Source: Pedobacter heparinus DSM 2366
Lineage (GTDB): Bacteria > Bacteroidota > Bacteroidia > Sphingobacteriales > Sphingobacteriaceae
Length of the DNA: 64,000 nt
Assembly: GCF_000023825.1 (NCBI RefSeq)
Contig: NC_013061.1
Coordinates: 3,782,001-3,846,000 of the forward strand
Direction of reading: 5' to 3'
Each line of letters begins with the position of its first letter. Position 1 is the stretch's first letter. The notes below the pieces were generated by a model. That model did not search any database. It worked only from the letters and a program-made list of their open reading frames with translations, and was not told the DNA's origin. Of the stretch, positions 16,431 through 26,500 are shown in pieces. Both the position numbers and the translations under genes were made by a program.

Positions 16431-17723
16431 ATGAAAATCTACAGTTATAAAGATTTAACTAAACAAGAAGTTGAAGAAATCTGTTTGCGACAACTGGAAG
16501 ACGATGTAAACATACAGGAAAGGGTAAAATCCATCGTGGAAAGGGTAAAGATGGAGGGCGATAAGGCCTTGTTTGATTATGCACTTTCTTTTGACCAGAT
16601 CCGGCTTGAAGAGCTTTTTATTGATCAGCAGGAGATCATGACCATTGCGGCTACTATTCCTGCTGAGGCTAAAGCTGCCATTGATACCGCTTACCAAAAC
16701 ATCAAAACCTTCCACGCTTCACAACTGCTGCAGGAAGATAAAGTAGAAACCATGCCCGGCGTAACCTGCTGGCGCGAAACCAGGGCTATTGAACGGGTTG
16801 GCCTGTATATCCCTGGTGGAACTGCAGTTTTACCAAGTACTTTCCTGATGCTGGGTATCCCGGCAGTACTGGCAGGCTGTAAAGAAATCGTGGTTTGTTC
16901 TCCACCTCAGAAAGATGGCAAAACCAATTGTTACCTGGCCTATGTAGCCACGTTACTGGGTATAGAAAGGATTTACCTGGTGGGTGGGGCGCAGGCTGTA
17001 GCGGCAATGGCTTACGGAACAGCAAGCGTGCCCAAGGTAGACAAGGTATTTGGACCCGGCAACAGGTATGTGACCCAGGCCAAGCAACTGATACAGGGAA
17101 ATACCATGACTGCAATAGACATGCCTGCAGGCCCATCGGAGGTTTTGGTGCTTGCTGATGAGACTGCCATTCCGTCATACATTGCTTCTGATCTTTTAGC
17201 TCAGGCAGAACACGGCATTGATTCTCAGACTATTTTGGTTGCCACCTCAAGTAAAATCATAGATGAAACAATGGAGCAACTGGCGCTGCAACTGCAAGTA
17301 CTTCCCAGGGCAGCGTTTGCGACAAAAGCCATCGAAAACTCCTATTCCGTGCTGGTGAATGACCTGGAAGAGGGCATGAAATTCAGTAATGTATATGCAC
17401 CGGAACACCTTATCCTTGCTACCGATAACTGTGAGCGGCTGATCCCGCTGATCAGCAATGCCGGATCAGTATTTTTAGGAAATTTAACGCCTGAAAGTGC
17501 CGGGGATTACGCTTCGGGAACCAACCATACCCTGCCTACCAGTGGTTATGCCAGGGCCTATTCGGGGGTATCGATGGATTCATTTATGAAGAAGATCACT
17601 TTCCAGCACATTACGACGCAGGGTTTGCGGCATATAGGAAATACCGTTGAAGTACTTGCTGCTGCTGAGGGGCTGGATGCCCACAAAAATGCAGTGAGCA
17701 TTCGTTTAAAATCATTAGATTAA
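16431..17723 (+). CDS. hisD: histidinol dehydrogenase (HisD)
   Basis: Zinc enzyme that oxidises L-histidinol to histidine in two NAD-dependent steps, the last reactions of the pathway. The 430 residues match the family. Signature blocks are GLYIPGGTAVLPST, VFGPGNRYVTQAKQ, DMPAGPSEVLVLAD and AEHGIDSQ (zinc Gln/His). VYAPEHL holds the catalytic Glu-His pair, and SAGDYASGTNHTLPTSG also lies in the zinc-binding region. It starts 119 bases after hisG, the largest gap in the operon. That gap holds only a short hairpin (TTAACT/AGTTAA, 16347-16361) and no clear promoter. hisC follows after 11 bases. Confidence 0.97.
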   Translation: MKIYSYKDLTKQEVEEICLRQLEDDVNIQERVKSIVERVKMEGDKALFDYALSFDQIRLEELFIDQQEIMTIAATIPAEAKAAIDTAYQNIKTFHASQLLQEDKVETMPGVTCWRETRAIERVGLYIPGGTAVLPSTFLMLGIPAVLAGCKEIVVCSPPQKDGKTNCYLAYVATLLGIERIYLVGGAQAVAAMAYGTASVPKVDKVFGPGNRYVTQAKQLIQGNTMTAIDMPAGPSEVLVLADETAIPSYIASDLLAQAEHGIDSQTILVATSSKIIDETMEQLALQLQVLPRAAFATKAIENSYSVLVNDLEEGMKFSNVYAPEHLILATDNCERLIPLISNAGSVFLGNLTPESAGDYASGTNHTLPTSGYARAYSGVSMDSFMKKITFQHITTQGLRHIGNTVEVLAAAEGLDAHKNAVSIRLKSLD

Positions 17724-17734
17724 TATTAATTGAC

Positions 17735-18802
17735 ATGGATATTAATAAATTACAAAGAGAAAACATCAGAAACCTTCGCCCCTACTCTACCGCCAGGGAC
17801 GAATATAAAGGGCAGGCCAGCATATTTCTGGATGCCAATGAGAACAGTTATGGCTCTCCACGCTCTCCACGTTCTCCGGAAACAGCCTTAACGAAAGACT
17901 ATAACCGCTATCCTGATCCGCTGCAGCTGGACCTGAAAGAGGCCATCAGCAAGATTAAAGGGGTGCCTATTGAAAATACTTTTTTAGGTAATGGTAGTGA
18001 TGAAGCTATAGACCTCTTGTTCAGGGCTTTTTGCGAACCTGGACAGGACAATGTGGTCATCCTTCCGCCAACCTATGGCATGTATGAGGTTTCGGCAGGT
18101 ATCAACAATGTGGCGATACGCAAAGTGAACCTGTTACCCAGCTTTCAGCTGGACCTGGATGGCATTGCCGAGGCCATTGATGAACATACCAAGCTGATTT
18201 TCATTTGTTCGCCAAATAACCCTACCGGAAATTCGATCGTCCGTACCGATATTGAAACCGTACTGGCCAATTTTAATGGACTGGTTGTGATTGATGAGGC
18301 CTATATCAATTATGCCAAACAGCGCACTTTTATCAAAGAGCTGACCGAGTACCCTAACCTGGTGGTGCTGCAAACTTTCTCTAAAGCATGGGGACTGGCT
18401 GCACTGCGTTTAGGAATGGCCTTTGCTTCCCGCCCGGTGATTGATGTGTTGAACAAAGTGAAACCGCCATATAACATCAACCAGGCCACGCAAGACATTG
18501 CACTGGATGCACTGAAAAACATTGAGCAGGTAAACGAATGGATAAAGGTAACCGTTGCAGAAAGGGAAAGTCTGGGGAATGCCTTGGCCGCACTGCCCAT
18601 GGTCAAAAAAGTATATCCTTCGGACGCAAATTTCATACTAATTGAAGTAGATGACGCGTTGAATACCTACAATTCATTGGTAGAACATGGAATCATCATC
18701 AGGGATCGCTCTAAGGTTACGCTCTGTGAAGGTTGCCTGAGGATTACGATCGGAACTGTAGAAGAAAATAAAATATTGTTAGAAACGCTTAAAACGCTTT
18801 AA
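17735..18802 (+). CDS. hisC: histidinol-phosphate aminotransferase (HisC)
   Basis: PLP-dependent class I/II aminotransferase converting imidazole-acetol phosphate to histidinol phosphate. The 355 residues include [41 protein letters not shown] and [14 protein letters not shown] with the PLP lysine Lys217. Unusually, residues 41-49 read SPRSPRSPE, encoded by a 9-base tandem repeat (17853-17879) in the loop that usually has only a few residues between NENPYG and NRYPDP. It starts 11 bases after hisD and ends 16 bases before hisB. Confidence 0.96.
   Translation: MDINKLQRENIRNLRPYSTARDEYKGQASIFLDANENSYGSPRSPRSPETALTKDYNRYPDPLQLDLKEAISKIKGVPIENTFLGNGSDEAIDLLFRAFCEPGQDNVVILPPTYGMYEVSAGINNVAIRKVNLLPSFQLDLDGIAEAIDEHTKLIFICSPNNPTGNSIVRTDIETVLANFNGLVVIDEAYINYAKQRTFIKELTEYPNLVVLQTFSKAWGLAALRLGMAFASRPVIDVLNKVKPPYNINQATQDIALDALKNIEQVNEWIKVTVAERESLGNALAALPMVKKVYPSDANFILIEVDDALNTYNSLVEHGIIIRDRSKVTLCEGCLRITIGTVEENKILLETLKTL
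17853..17879 (+). repeat. 9-base tandem repeat inside hisC
   Basis: Two identical copies of GCTCTCCAC (17853-17861, 17862-17870) and a third diverged copy GTTCTCCGG (17871-17879). They encode SPR, SPR and SPE in frame. The reading frame stays intact. Confidence 0.85.
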
Positions 18803-18818
18803 CCAGTCCTTCCCAAAT

Positions 18819-19952
18819 ATGAAGAAAGTATTATTTATAGACAGGGACGGCACCCTGATCACCGAACCGGAAGATGAACAGATCGACTCTTTTGCCAAAC
18901 TGGAGTTTTATCCCAGATCGCTCTATTATTTATCGAAGATAGCAAAAGAGCTGGATTACGACCTGGTGATGGTAACCAACCAGGATGGATTGGGCACAGC
19001 TTCGCATCCTGAAGAAAACTTCTGGCCGGTGCACAACTTCATTATGAAAACCTTTGAAAATGAAGGTGTCATTTTTAACGAGGTGATCATCGACAAAACC
19101 TTTGCCCATGAAAATGCGCCTACACGCAAGCCGAATACAGGTTTACTGCAACATTTTTTAGCAGAGGGCTATGATCTGGCGAATTCATTTGTGATAGGCG
19201 ACCGCATCAATGATGTGATTCTGGCTAAAAACCTGGGTGCAAAAGCCATCTGGCTGCGCAACAACGACCTGCTTGGTGCCAATGAAGTATTGGAAAAAGC
19301 GGACACGCTGGAGAACATCATCGCTCTGCAAACACAGGACTGGGTAGATATTTACACCTTTTTAAGGGCAGGCAGCCGGACCGTACATCATGAGCGCAAT
19401 ACCAATGAAACGAAGATCAGCATTGACATTGACCTGGATGGTACCGGAAAGGCAGTGATCCGTACCGGACTGAATTTTTTTGACCACATGCTGGACCAGA
19501 TTGCCCGTCACGGCAGCATTGACCTACGCATTAAAACCGATGGCGACCTGCATATTGACGAGCACCATACCATTGAGGATACGGGCATTGCCTTAGGGGA
19601 GGCTTTCGCAAAAGCCATTGGCAACAAACTTGGGCTGGAACGCTATGGCTTTTGTTTGCCCATGGATGATTGCCTGGCACAGGCAGCCATTGATTTTGGT
19701 GGCCGTGCCTGGATAGTATGGGATGCAGAATTTAAGCGGGAAAAGGTAGGCGATATGCCTACAGAAATGTTTTATCATTTCTTTAAATCCTTTAGCGATG
19801 CGGCCAGATGCAACCTGAACATCAAAGCAGAAGGAGATAATGAACATCATAAAATTGAAGCTATATTTAAAGCCTTTGCCAAGGCGATTAAAGTCGCAAT
19901 TAAACGCGACCCGGATAAATTAGTCTTACCAAGTACCAAAGGGTTATTGTAA
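18819..19952 (+). CDS. hisB: bifunctional histidinol-phosphatase/imidazoleglycerol-phosphate dehydratase (HisB)
   Basis: A 377-residue fusion catalysing two pathway steps. The N-terminal HAD phosphatase (about residues 1-165) has the nucleophile motif FIDRDGTL (Asp8, Asp10) and the late motif [15 protein letters not shown]. The C-terminal IGP dehydratase (about 185-377) has [22 protein letters not shown] with its manganese histidines, and a second HEH-type block ([15 protein letters not shown]). The E. coli-like bifunctional form means no separate histidinol phosphatase gene is needed. Its stop overlaps the hisH start by one base. Confidence 0.97.
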   Translation: MKKVLFIDRDGTLITEPEDEQIDSFAKLEFYPRSLYYLSKIAKELDYDLVMVTNQDGLGTASHPEENFWPVHNFIMKTFENEGVIFNEVIIDKTFAHENAPTRKPNTGLLQHFLAEGYDLANSFVIGDRINDVILAKNLGAKAIWLRNNDLLGANEVLEKADTLENIIALQTQDWVDIYTFLRAGSRTVHHERNTNETKISIDIDLDGTGKAVIRTGLNFFDHMLDQIARHGSIDLRIKTDGDLHIDEHHTIEDTGIALGEAFAKAIGNKLGLERYGFCLPMDDCLAQAAIDFGGRAWIVWDAEFKREKVGDMPTEMFYHFFKSFSDAARCNLNIKAEGDNEHHKIEAIFKAFAKAIKVAIKRDPDKLVLPSTKGLL

Positions 19953-20545
19953 TGATTGGAATTGTAAATTATGGCGCCGGTAACATCTTTTCGCTAACTT
20001 CAGCATTAGACCGGCTGACCCTGCCCTATGGTATGGTAAACACCGAGGCCGATCTGGATAAATATACCCATATCATTATCCCTGGGGTCGGGCACGCGGG
20101 TACTGCCATGAAAAAACTGGAGCAAACTGGACTGGTTGCACCTATAAAGGCTTTAAAAAAGCCTGTACTGGGTATTTGCGTGGGTATGCAATTGTTAACC
20201 GAGCATTCTGAAGAAGGTGATGCTGTTTTAATGGACATTGTGCCGGTAAAAACGAGGTTATTTGATAAGAATCAAGGGATTAAGATTCCGCATATGGGCT
20301 GGAACAACATCAGTCCGAAAAACAATTTGCTCTTTGAAGGTGTTGAAGAAGGGACACAATTTTACTTTGTGCATTCGTACTTTATTGAATATAACGCTAC
20401 TTTTGACATCGCGACTGCAAATTACGGAATACCCTTTTCTGCAGCTGTGCAAAAAGATAATTTCTATGGCGTGCAATTTCATCCGGAGAAATCTGGTGCC
20501 GCCGGGGAGCGTTTATTAAAGAATTTTTCAAACTTAAAACAGTAA
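19952..20545 (+). CDS. hisH: imidazole glycerol phosphate synthase, glutaminase subunit (HisH)
   Basis: Class I glutamine amidotransferase that supplies ammonia to HisF. In its 197 residues the catalytic triad is visible: Cys76 in GICVGMQLL, and His177 with Glu179 in VQFHPEKSG. The N-terminus [19 protein letters not shown] is typical. The gene overlaps hisB by one base and precedes hisA by one base. Its partner hisF lies one gene further on. Confidence 0.97.
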   Translation: MIGIVNYGAGNIFSLTSALDRLTLPYGMVNTEADLDKYTHIIIPGVGHAGTAMKKLEQTGLVAPIKALKKPVLGICVGMQLLTEHSEEGDAVLMDIVPVKTRLFDKNQGIKIPHMGWNNISPKNNLLFEGVEEGTQFYFVHSYFIEYNATFDIATANYGIPFSAAVQKDNFYGVQFHPEKSGAAGERLLKNFSNLKQ

Positions 20546-20546
20546 A

Positions 20547-21296
20547 ATGTACATTATTCCTGCAATTGATATTTTAGATGGAAAGGTAGTCCGCTTAACA
20601 GAAGGTGATTATAACCAGAAAACAGTATACGATGTTTCCATCGCTGAAATGATAGAGACCTACCGGTCTAATGGTACAGAGTTTATACATATCATTGATT
20701 TAAATGGTGCTAAAGGAGATTTCAGCAACCAGAAAGCCTTGTTTGAAGTGATCAAAAAAACCGATATGCGGGTACAGTATGGCGGTGGAATCCGAACCAT
20801 TAAACAGGTAACGGATTTGCTGGATGCCGGTATCCACCGTGTAATTGTTGGCACACAGGCGATCACCAATCCTGATTTTTTACAGGAGCTGAGCAAGGAA
20901 GTAGGCAAAAAATACGACTATGCCAATCGCATTGTAATCGCCATTGATGTATTGGACGAGGTCATCAAATACTCGGGATGGATGGAAAGCTCGCCAATTA
21001 AACTGATGGACTATGTTGACAAATGCCTGCAATTGGGCTTTTTCAGGTTCCTGTGTACCGATATCAACAAAGATGGCAAACTTGGCGGAGCAGCGGTAGA
21101 ACTCTATAAAAAACTATTGGAACACTCTCCTTTCATTAAACTGATTGCTTCCGGTGGTGTAAGCTCTATGAAGGATATTGAAGAACTCGACAAATATGAC
21201 ATCCGTTCGGTAGTGGTTGGAAAGGCTATTTACGAGAACAGAATTACCATAGACCAGATCAAGGAGTGGAATTTAAAACAAATGACTTCCCTGTAA
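20547..21296 (+). CDS. hisA: phosphoribosylformimino-5-aminoimidazole carboxamide ribotide isomerase (HisA)
   Basis: TIM-barrel sugar isomerase converting ProFAR to PRFAR. It has 249 residues, with catalytic Asp8 in [14 protein letters not shown] and the second acid in [14 protein letters not shown]. The phosphate-binding loops are YGGGIRT and ASGGVSS. It lies between hisH and hisF with tight spacing (1 and 4 bases), so the three are probably translated together. Confidence 0.96.
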   Translation: MYIIPAIDILDGKVVRLTEGDYNQKTVYDVSIAEMIETYRSNGTEFIHIIDLNGAKGDFSNQKALFEVIKKTDMRVQYGGGIRTIKQVTDLLDAGIHRVIVGTQAITNPDFLQELSKEVGKKYDYANRIVIAIDVLDEVIKYSGWMESSPIKLMDYVDKCLQLGFFRFLCTDINKDGKLGGAAVELYKKLLEHSPFIKLIASGGVSSMKDIEELDKYDIRSVVVGKAIYENRITIDQIKEWNLKQMTSL

Positions 21297-21300
21297 GCTG

Positions 21301-22056
21301 ATGTTAAGTAAACGTATCATTCCATGCCTGGATGTAAAAGACGGACGGACGGTTAAGGGGGTAAATTTTGTAGACTTAAAAGATGCCGGAGATCCGGTTG
21401 AACTGGCCTGGCAATATGCCCAACAGGGTGCCGATGAACTTGTTTTTTTAGACATTACAGCTACCCATGAACGCCGGGGCACCACAATAGAGATGGTAAA
21501 ATCAGTTGCGCGTCAGCTAAACATTCCCTTTACCATTGGCGGAGGCATTACAACTGTAGCCGATGCAGAAGCTTTACTAAATGCAGGGGCCGATAAGATC
21601 AGCATCAACTCTGCAGCAGTACGAAACCCTTTGTTAATTGAAGAACTGGCAAAAGCTTTTGGGGTACAGTTTGTAGTGGTTGCCGTAGATACCAAACTTA
21701 TAGAAGGCCGCAATATGGTGCATTTAAACGGTGGCAGGCTGCTCACCGAACTGGAAACGGAAAACTGGATATTGAGGGCTGAAGGTTTGGGTGCGGGCGA
21801 GATCTTACTGACCTCGATGGACCATGATGGTACAAAGAATGGCTTTGATTGTTTATTGCTGGATAAGGTAGCCCGTTCTATCAACATACCCGTCATTGCC
21901 TCAGGTGGTGCAGGAAAAATGGAACATTTTACGGAAGTATTTTTAGAAACGGGTGTAGATGCGGCCCTGGCAGCTTCGGTTTTCCACTTTGGTGAAATCC
22001 CGATTCCGGATCTGAAAAAAGAATTAAAAAAACACAACATACCGGTAAGGTTATGA
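21301..22056 (+). CDS. hisF: imidazole glycerol phosphate synthase, cyclase subunit (HisF)
   Basis: TIM-barrel cyclase that uses ammonia from HisH to form imidazole glycerol phosphate and AICAR. The 251 residues start [20 protein letters not shown] (catalytic Asp11). The second catalytic Asp is in [14 protein letters not shown], and the phosphate loops are FTIGGGI and ASGGAGK. The stop overlaps hisI/E by 4 bases. Confidence 0.97.
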   Translation: MLSKRIIPCLDVKDGRTVKGVNFVDLKDAGDPVELAWQYAQQGADELVFLDITATHERRGTTIEMVKSVARQLNIPFTIGGGITTVADAEALLNAGADKISINSAAVRNPLLIEELAKAFGVQFVVVAVDTKLIEGRNMVHLNGGRLLTELETENWILRAEGLGAGEILLTSMDHDGTKNGFDCLLLDKVARSINIPVIASGGAGKMEHFTEVFLETGVDAALAASVFHFGEIPIPDLKKELKKHNIPVRL

Positions 22057-22643
22057 ATATAGATTTCGAAAAAACACAGGGTTTAGTACCTGTAATAATA
22101 CAGGATGTACAAACCCTGGAAGTGTTAATGCTGGGGTACATGAACCTGGAAGCCTGGGAAAAAACACTTGCAGAAGGCAAGGTAACCTTCTTTTCGCGTA
22201 GCAAAAACAGGCTTTGGACCAAAGGTGAAGAAAGCGGTAACTTCCTTTTTGTAAAGGAAACACATATCGACTGTGACAACGATACAATATTGATTAAAGC
22301 ATCGCCTGTTGGCCCTACCTGTCACACCGGCTCCCGCAGCTGCTTTAAAACCAATTATAACCAGAACTTTATTTTTGAACTGGAGCAGATCATCAAAGAC
22401 AGGTATGACCACCCTTCAGAGGAATCTTATGTGAATAAGCTGCGCAGCAAAGGCCTCAATAAAATTGCCCAGAAAGTTGGTGAAGAAGGGGTAGAAACTG
22501 TAATTGCTGCATTGAACGAAACAGATGCCGATTTTGTAAATGAAAGTTCCGACCTGGTATTTCACCTGCTGGTATTGCTGAAGGAAAAAGGCAAAACCCT
22601 TGCCGATATTGGATTAAACCTGGAAGGCAGACATAAAAAGTAA
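22053..22643 (+). CDS. hisI: bifunctional phosphoribosyl-AMP cyclohydrolase/phosphoribosyl-ATP pyrophosphatase (HisIE)
   Basis: Catalyses steps 2 and 3 of the pathway. The N-terminal HisI domain (about residues 1-110) has [23 protein letters not shown], the acidic metal site DCDNDT and the zinc cysteines in GPTCHTG and SCF. The C-terminal HisE domain (about 115-196) is an all-alpha MazG-like fold with [18 protein letters not shown] and [13 protein letters not shown]. It is the last his enzyme gene and overlaps hisF by 4 bases. A WD40 gene follows after 8 bases. Confidence 0.96.
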   Translation: MNIDFEKTQGLVPVIIQDVQTLEVLMLGYMNLEAWEKTLAEGKVTFFSRSKNRLWTKGEESGNFLFVKETHIDCDNDTILIKASPVGPTCHTGSRSCFKTNYNQNFIFELEQIIKDRYDHPSEESYVNKLRSKGLNKIAQKVGEEGVETVIAALNETDADFVNESSDLVFHLLVLLKEKGKTLADIGLNLEGRHKK

Positions 22644-22651
22644 GTGTATCA

Positions 22652-23551
22652 ATGATCACCCACCTCCACACCCTTAGCGGGCATCAAAACCCTATCTATG
22701 CCTTGGCCAATGCGGCTGAGGAAAATGCATTTTATAGTGCAGGGAATGACAAAGGTGTGGTAGAATGGTCGCTGACCAGCATGGGTTTTGTAAAAGTACT
22801 GGCACCGGTACAAAGCTCGGTATATGCCCTGCACCGGCACAGCAACTTCCTGTTTATTGCACAAAGAAGTGGAGTGATCCTGGTATTTGATCTGCTGCTG
22901 GAAAAGACCATTGCAATGCTAAATCACCATCAAAAGGGTGTTTTTGATATCAAGACCATTGGCCATAAAAATGAGTTGCTCAGCACCGGAGAAGATGGAA
23001 CAGTTGCCGTATGGTCGTTAAAAGACCTTTCTTTACTGTATCACTTCCAGGTGATACAAAACACTGTGCGGGTAATTGCCATCAGTAATGATGAAAAAGA
23101 AGTGGCCCTGGGCTGCAAGGATGGTATGATCAGGATTTACAATTCGGAAGATTACGGACTCATTACAGAACTGGAAGCACATACTTTACCTATAACTTCA
23201 CTTCAGTACGATCCAACCTCGACTTACCTTATCTCGGGCAGCAGAGATGCACAGTTAAAGGTTTGGCACCTGCCCGACTACAGTCCCGGACCTGCGATCC
23301 CTGCCCACATGTTCGGGATTTACAGCATTGCTTTCCACCCTTCTGCACCCTTTTTCGCCACCTGTAGTCAGGATAAAAGCATCAAGCTTTGGGACAGCAA
23401 AAACTTTAAGCTTTACAAGATATTAAGCCTTGAAAAGAATACACCCGGGCATTTCCACTCCATTAACAAGCTGATCTGGAGCAATGATGGCCGCTACCTG
23501 ATCTCTACCGGCGATGACCGGCAGGTGATGGTTTGGGAATTTAATCCTTAA
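22652..23551 (+). CDS. WD40 repeat beta-propeller protein
   Basis: A 299-residue protein made of about seven WD40 repeats. Clear units include HLHTLSGHQNPIYAL, LLSTGEDGTVAVWSL, ITSLQYDPTSTYLISGSRD, KVWHLPD, CSQDKSIKLWDSK and YLISTGDDRQVMVWEF. There is no signal peptide, so it should be a cytoplasmic binding scaffold. It starts 8 bases after hisIE with no terminator between, so it is probably the ninth cistron of the his operon. Its role there is unknown. It converges on the alpha-2-macroglobulin gene with only 3 bases between the stops. Confidence 0.88.
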   Translation: MITHLHTLSGHQNPIYALANAAEENAFYSAGNDKGVVEWSLTSMGFVKVLAPVQSSVYALHRHSNFLFIAQRSGVILVFDLLLEKTIAMLNHHQKGVFDIKTIGHKNELLSTGEDGTVAVWSLKDLSLLYHFQVIQNTVRVIAISNDEKEVALGCKDGMIRIYNSEDYGLITELEAHTLPITSLQYDPTSTYLISGSRDAQLKVWHLPDYSPGPAIPAHMFGIYSIAFHPSAPFFATCSQDKSIKLWDSKNFKLYKILSLEKNTPGHFHSINKLIWSNDGRYLISTGDDRQVMVWEFNP

Positions 23552-23554
23552 ATC

Positions 23555-26500
23555 CTACTTCACAATAATCCGTTTCATGCCTTCCCTTCCATAAAATACC
23601 GGGAAATACATCATTTCTGCCTTAGCGGGGTTTAAATTATAATTGCCCGAATACCTGGGCATCAGTTGTACTGCAAAACGATATTTCCCTTTTTTCAGCT
23701 TGGTACAGAAAACGGATGTTTTGTGCTTAAAGTATTCCCGATGCGTTTCAACACCCCAAAAACTTTGCATTTTTTGCTCATAAGAACATCCTGCCGGGAT
23801 TGGTATCTCTATCATTACATAATCTGCGTCGGCACGTACCTCAACTTCAACCTGCAATGTAGCCAGCGTTCCTGCTTTTAGTTTGCCAACTTCAGCTCCC
23901 TGCTGCTCAAACCATGACTTCACACCAAAATCTTTACTTGCCTTTTTGGGTTGCGGATTGTTGAACTGCTGATATGCCGTGAAATAAACTGGTGCATCAC
24001 CCTTTTTCCCCAGGGTTAAAGCCTCGGGTGCCACTACCCTGCTGAATGGAAAACTGGTAATAGTTTCTGTTTGGTTAAAGACAATGGAAGCAGGTTCCAG
24101 CTTTTTACCGGGGCTTCTCATCAGTTCCGGCAATATGGCTTCCAGGATTAAAGAAGACTCATAAGTATTGCGCCATTGCCCGTCCCTTCTCTGCTCCAGA
24201 AAGTAACGCTGGATACGGTCCAGTTCGTCCCTATATCCACCATTGGCTTTCAGGATCTGGTAAGCCAGCAGGGTATTCTGAATGCTGTTGTCCCAAAATT
24301 GATTCCCCTCTTCTCCCCAGTAACTGTTGCCAAATATGGTCTCATTTTTTAAACCCAACAGCCATTTTATATCTACGGCCATACCAGCCAGTTGTTTCAA
24401 TTGCATCAGTTGCAGCTTTTCATTTAAGGATTGTTTACCCAAAGGCGGAATATCTGAATTGGCCTTTCTTTCTTTTGAATGCTTTGCTTCTAATGCAGCC
24501 CTTTCTTTTTCAATAGTTGTTATCCAGTCCTTCAAATCATGTTTTTCATTTAAAAGATGGAGCAGTTTTACCCCATAAACCTGATCAAAATGAATACCGA
24601 CCGCCATTTTATTAAGCAGGTAACGATAAAGCTTGTTTTTATCCAGCACAACGGCATAGCCCTGTTTTTGTGCTTCAAGCAAACTTTCTGCAACATGCAA
24701 GCTAATCCAGAGTTCTTCACCGCTGTTTTGCCACCAACCCCAGGTACCTTCAGGACTTTTGTTGTCCTGCAGCTTTTTAATCAGGTATTTGATGTTCTTT
24801 TCTTCTTTAAAATCTTCGCCAAGATATTTTCTTACTGACTTTTCAAGTAACAGGGCTTTCAGTTTAGAGGCCATCTGTTCATTGCACAGGTATTCGTACC
24901 TGCGCAGCTTCTCCATCTCATCCAGCAGTGTCGGGAATAAGGAAGCCTCGGCCCTTAAAGTAACTTTACCCAAGGTAGCATCAAATTTATAAGTAATGGA
25001 AGTATCGCGGGTCAGTGCATTAAAGAAACCTTTGGTTTCGGTAACGCCGGTCTGGAACAAAGGGATTTTACGGATCTCTCCGTCAAAATAGCCATTCTCC
25101 TGTTTCATTATATACTCGAAAGTCAGGCTGTCGGCTACATTGATGTGGTCTGCCTGTACTTTTAAACCTGCGCCTTTGGCTACAATAGCTACCGTATCAA
25201 TCTTTGCATTTCTAAAGGTAAGCCTGCTGTTCAACAGTTCTGCACCATTATAACTGAATTTGCGGGTTACATTTTCATCCGTATTGCTGTAATTCATCAG
25301 TTTACCAATCACATTGATGCTGTCGCCCGCAAGGGCAAATAATGGCGAAACAAAATTGGCACTTAAAACTTTAAAAGATTTGATAGCTGTTTCGGCAATG
25401 CCACCTTGTTTACGGCCGTTCATGGCAATCAGTTTGGTGGTCCAGTTCGTAATGTCGTCCGGGAATTTAACGGTAAAACTTGCTTTTCCCTCAGCATCTG
25501 TAAACAATTGAGGCTGCCAGATGGCATAATCGGAAAAATTGGTACGCATGGTTTGCTGCTGCTGCACCAGTTCGCCAGCCGCATTTGCAACGGTAAGGCC
25601 ACCTTTGGTTTTGATAATGATAACTCCATTTGCAGCCCGGGCACCATAAATGGCTGTCGCAGAGGCATCCTTAAGTACATTCATGGCCTCAATTGTCGAC
25701 GGATCAAGACTGTTCACATCACCATCAAATGGTAAACCATCTATCAGGATCATTGGCTTTTTGTCGGCAGGCAATGAGCTTGTACCCCTGATCATAACCT
25801 GCTGCTCCGCACCCGGAACTGCGACACCAGCCACCCTACCCGAAAGTCTGCCGGCCAGGGCACCCGATAAAGCAACCTCCCTTAGTGTGCTGACTGCGCC
25901 CGTTAAATTCTGTTTTTTCTGTACCCCATAACCTACCACTACAACTTCTTCCAAAGCAGAAGTGGCTGCATCCAGTTTAATGTCGCCTACATCAGTATTC
26001 ACAACGTTGACCTCTCTTGTATCATAACCTATCATAGAGACCAGCACTTTTCCTTTTTTAGGGCTTTTAAGTACAAAGCGGCCTTCAACGTCTGTACGGG
26101 TCATATAATTTGCCCCTTTTATTTTCACTACCGCCCCCTGAACTGGTCGCTTATCACCGGCATCAATTACCCTGCCGCTCATTTTACCGGTCAGGATCGA
26201 CTCATCAAAATATTGCCCATTGATATCTTCCAGTATTTTTTGCTGTACATTTTCGGGTCTTTTACTGTTCCGGCCAATGTTTACAGATTTTATGTGCTGG
26301 TCTATTTTTTTGCTCAGGTCATCCGCCTTAAGTATTTTCATGTCCTTCCACTCAAAATAATTGATACCGCCGGCATGGATGACCACCCCTTCTGCAACAA
26401 AATAACGGTTGTCCTTAAACAGATAAATGATGCGGTATTTACCGCTTTCCAGTGCATTAAAATAGCCTGTATTGCCAGGATAAATTTGTAAAAAATCGGG

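Noticed and set aside
21513..22040. Long open frame antisense to hisF
   Set aside because: The sense strand is a clear HisF; the antisense product is serine- and proline-rich with no domain and is a frame shadow.
25600..26190. TonB-dependent receptor gene fragment fused by frameshift or misassembly
   Set aside because: The reading frame runs unbroken through both A2M halves and the plug, with A2M core sequence resuming immediately after, so it looks like a true domain insertion.
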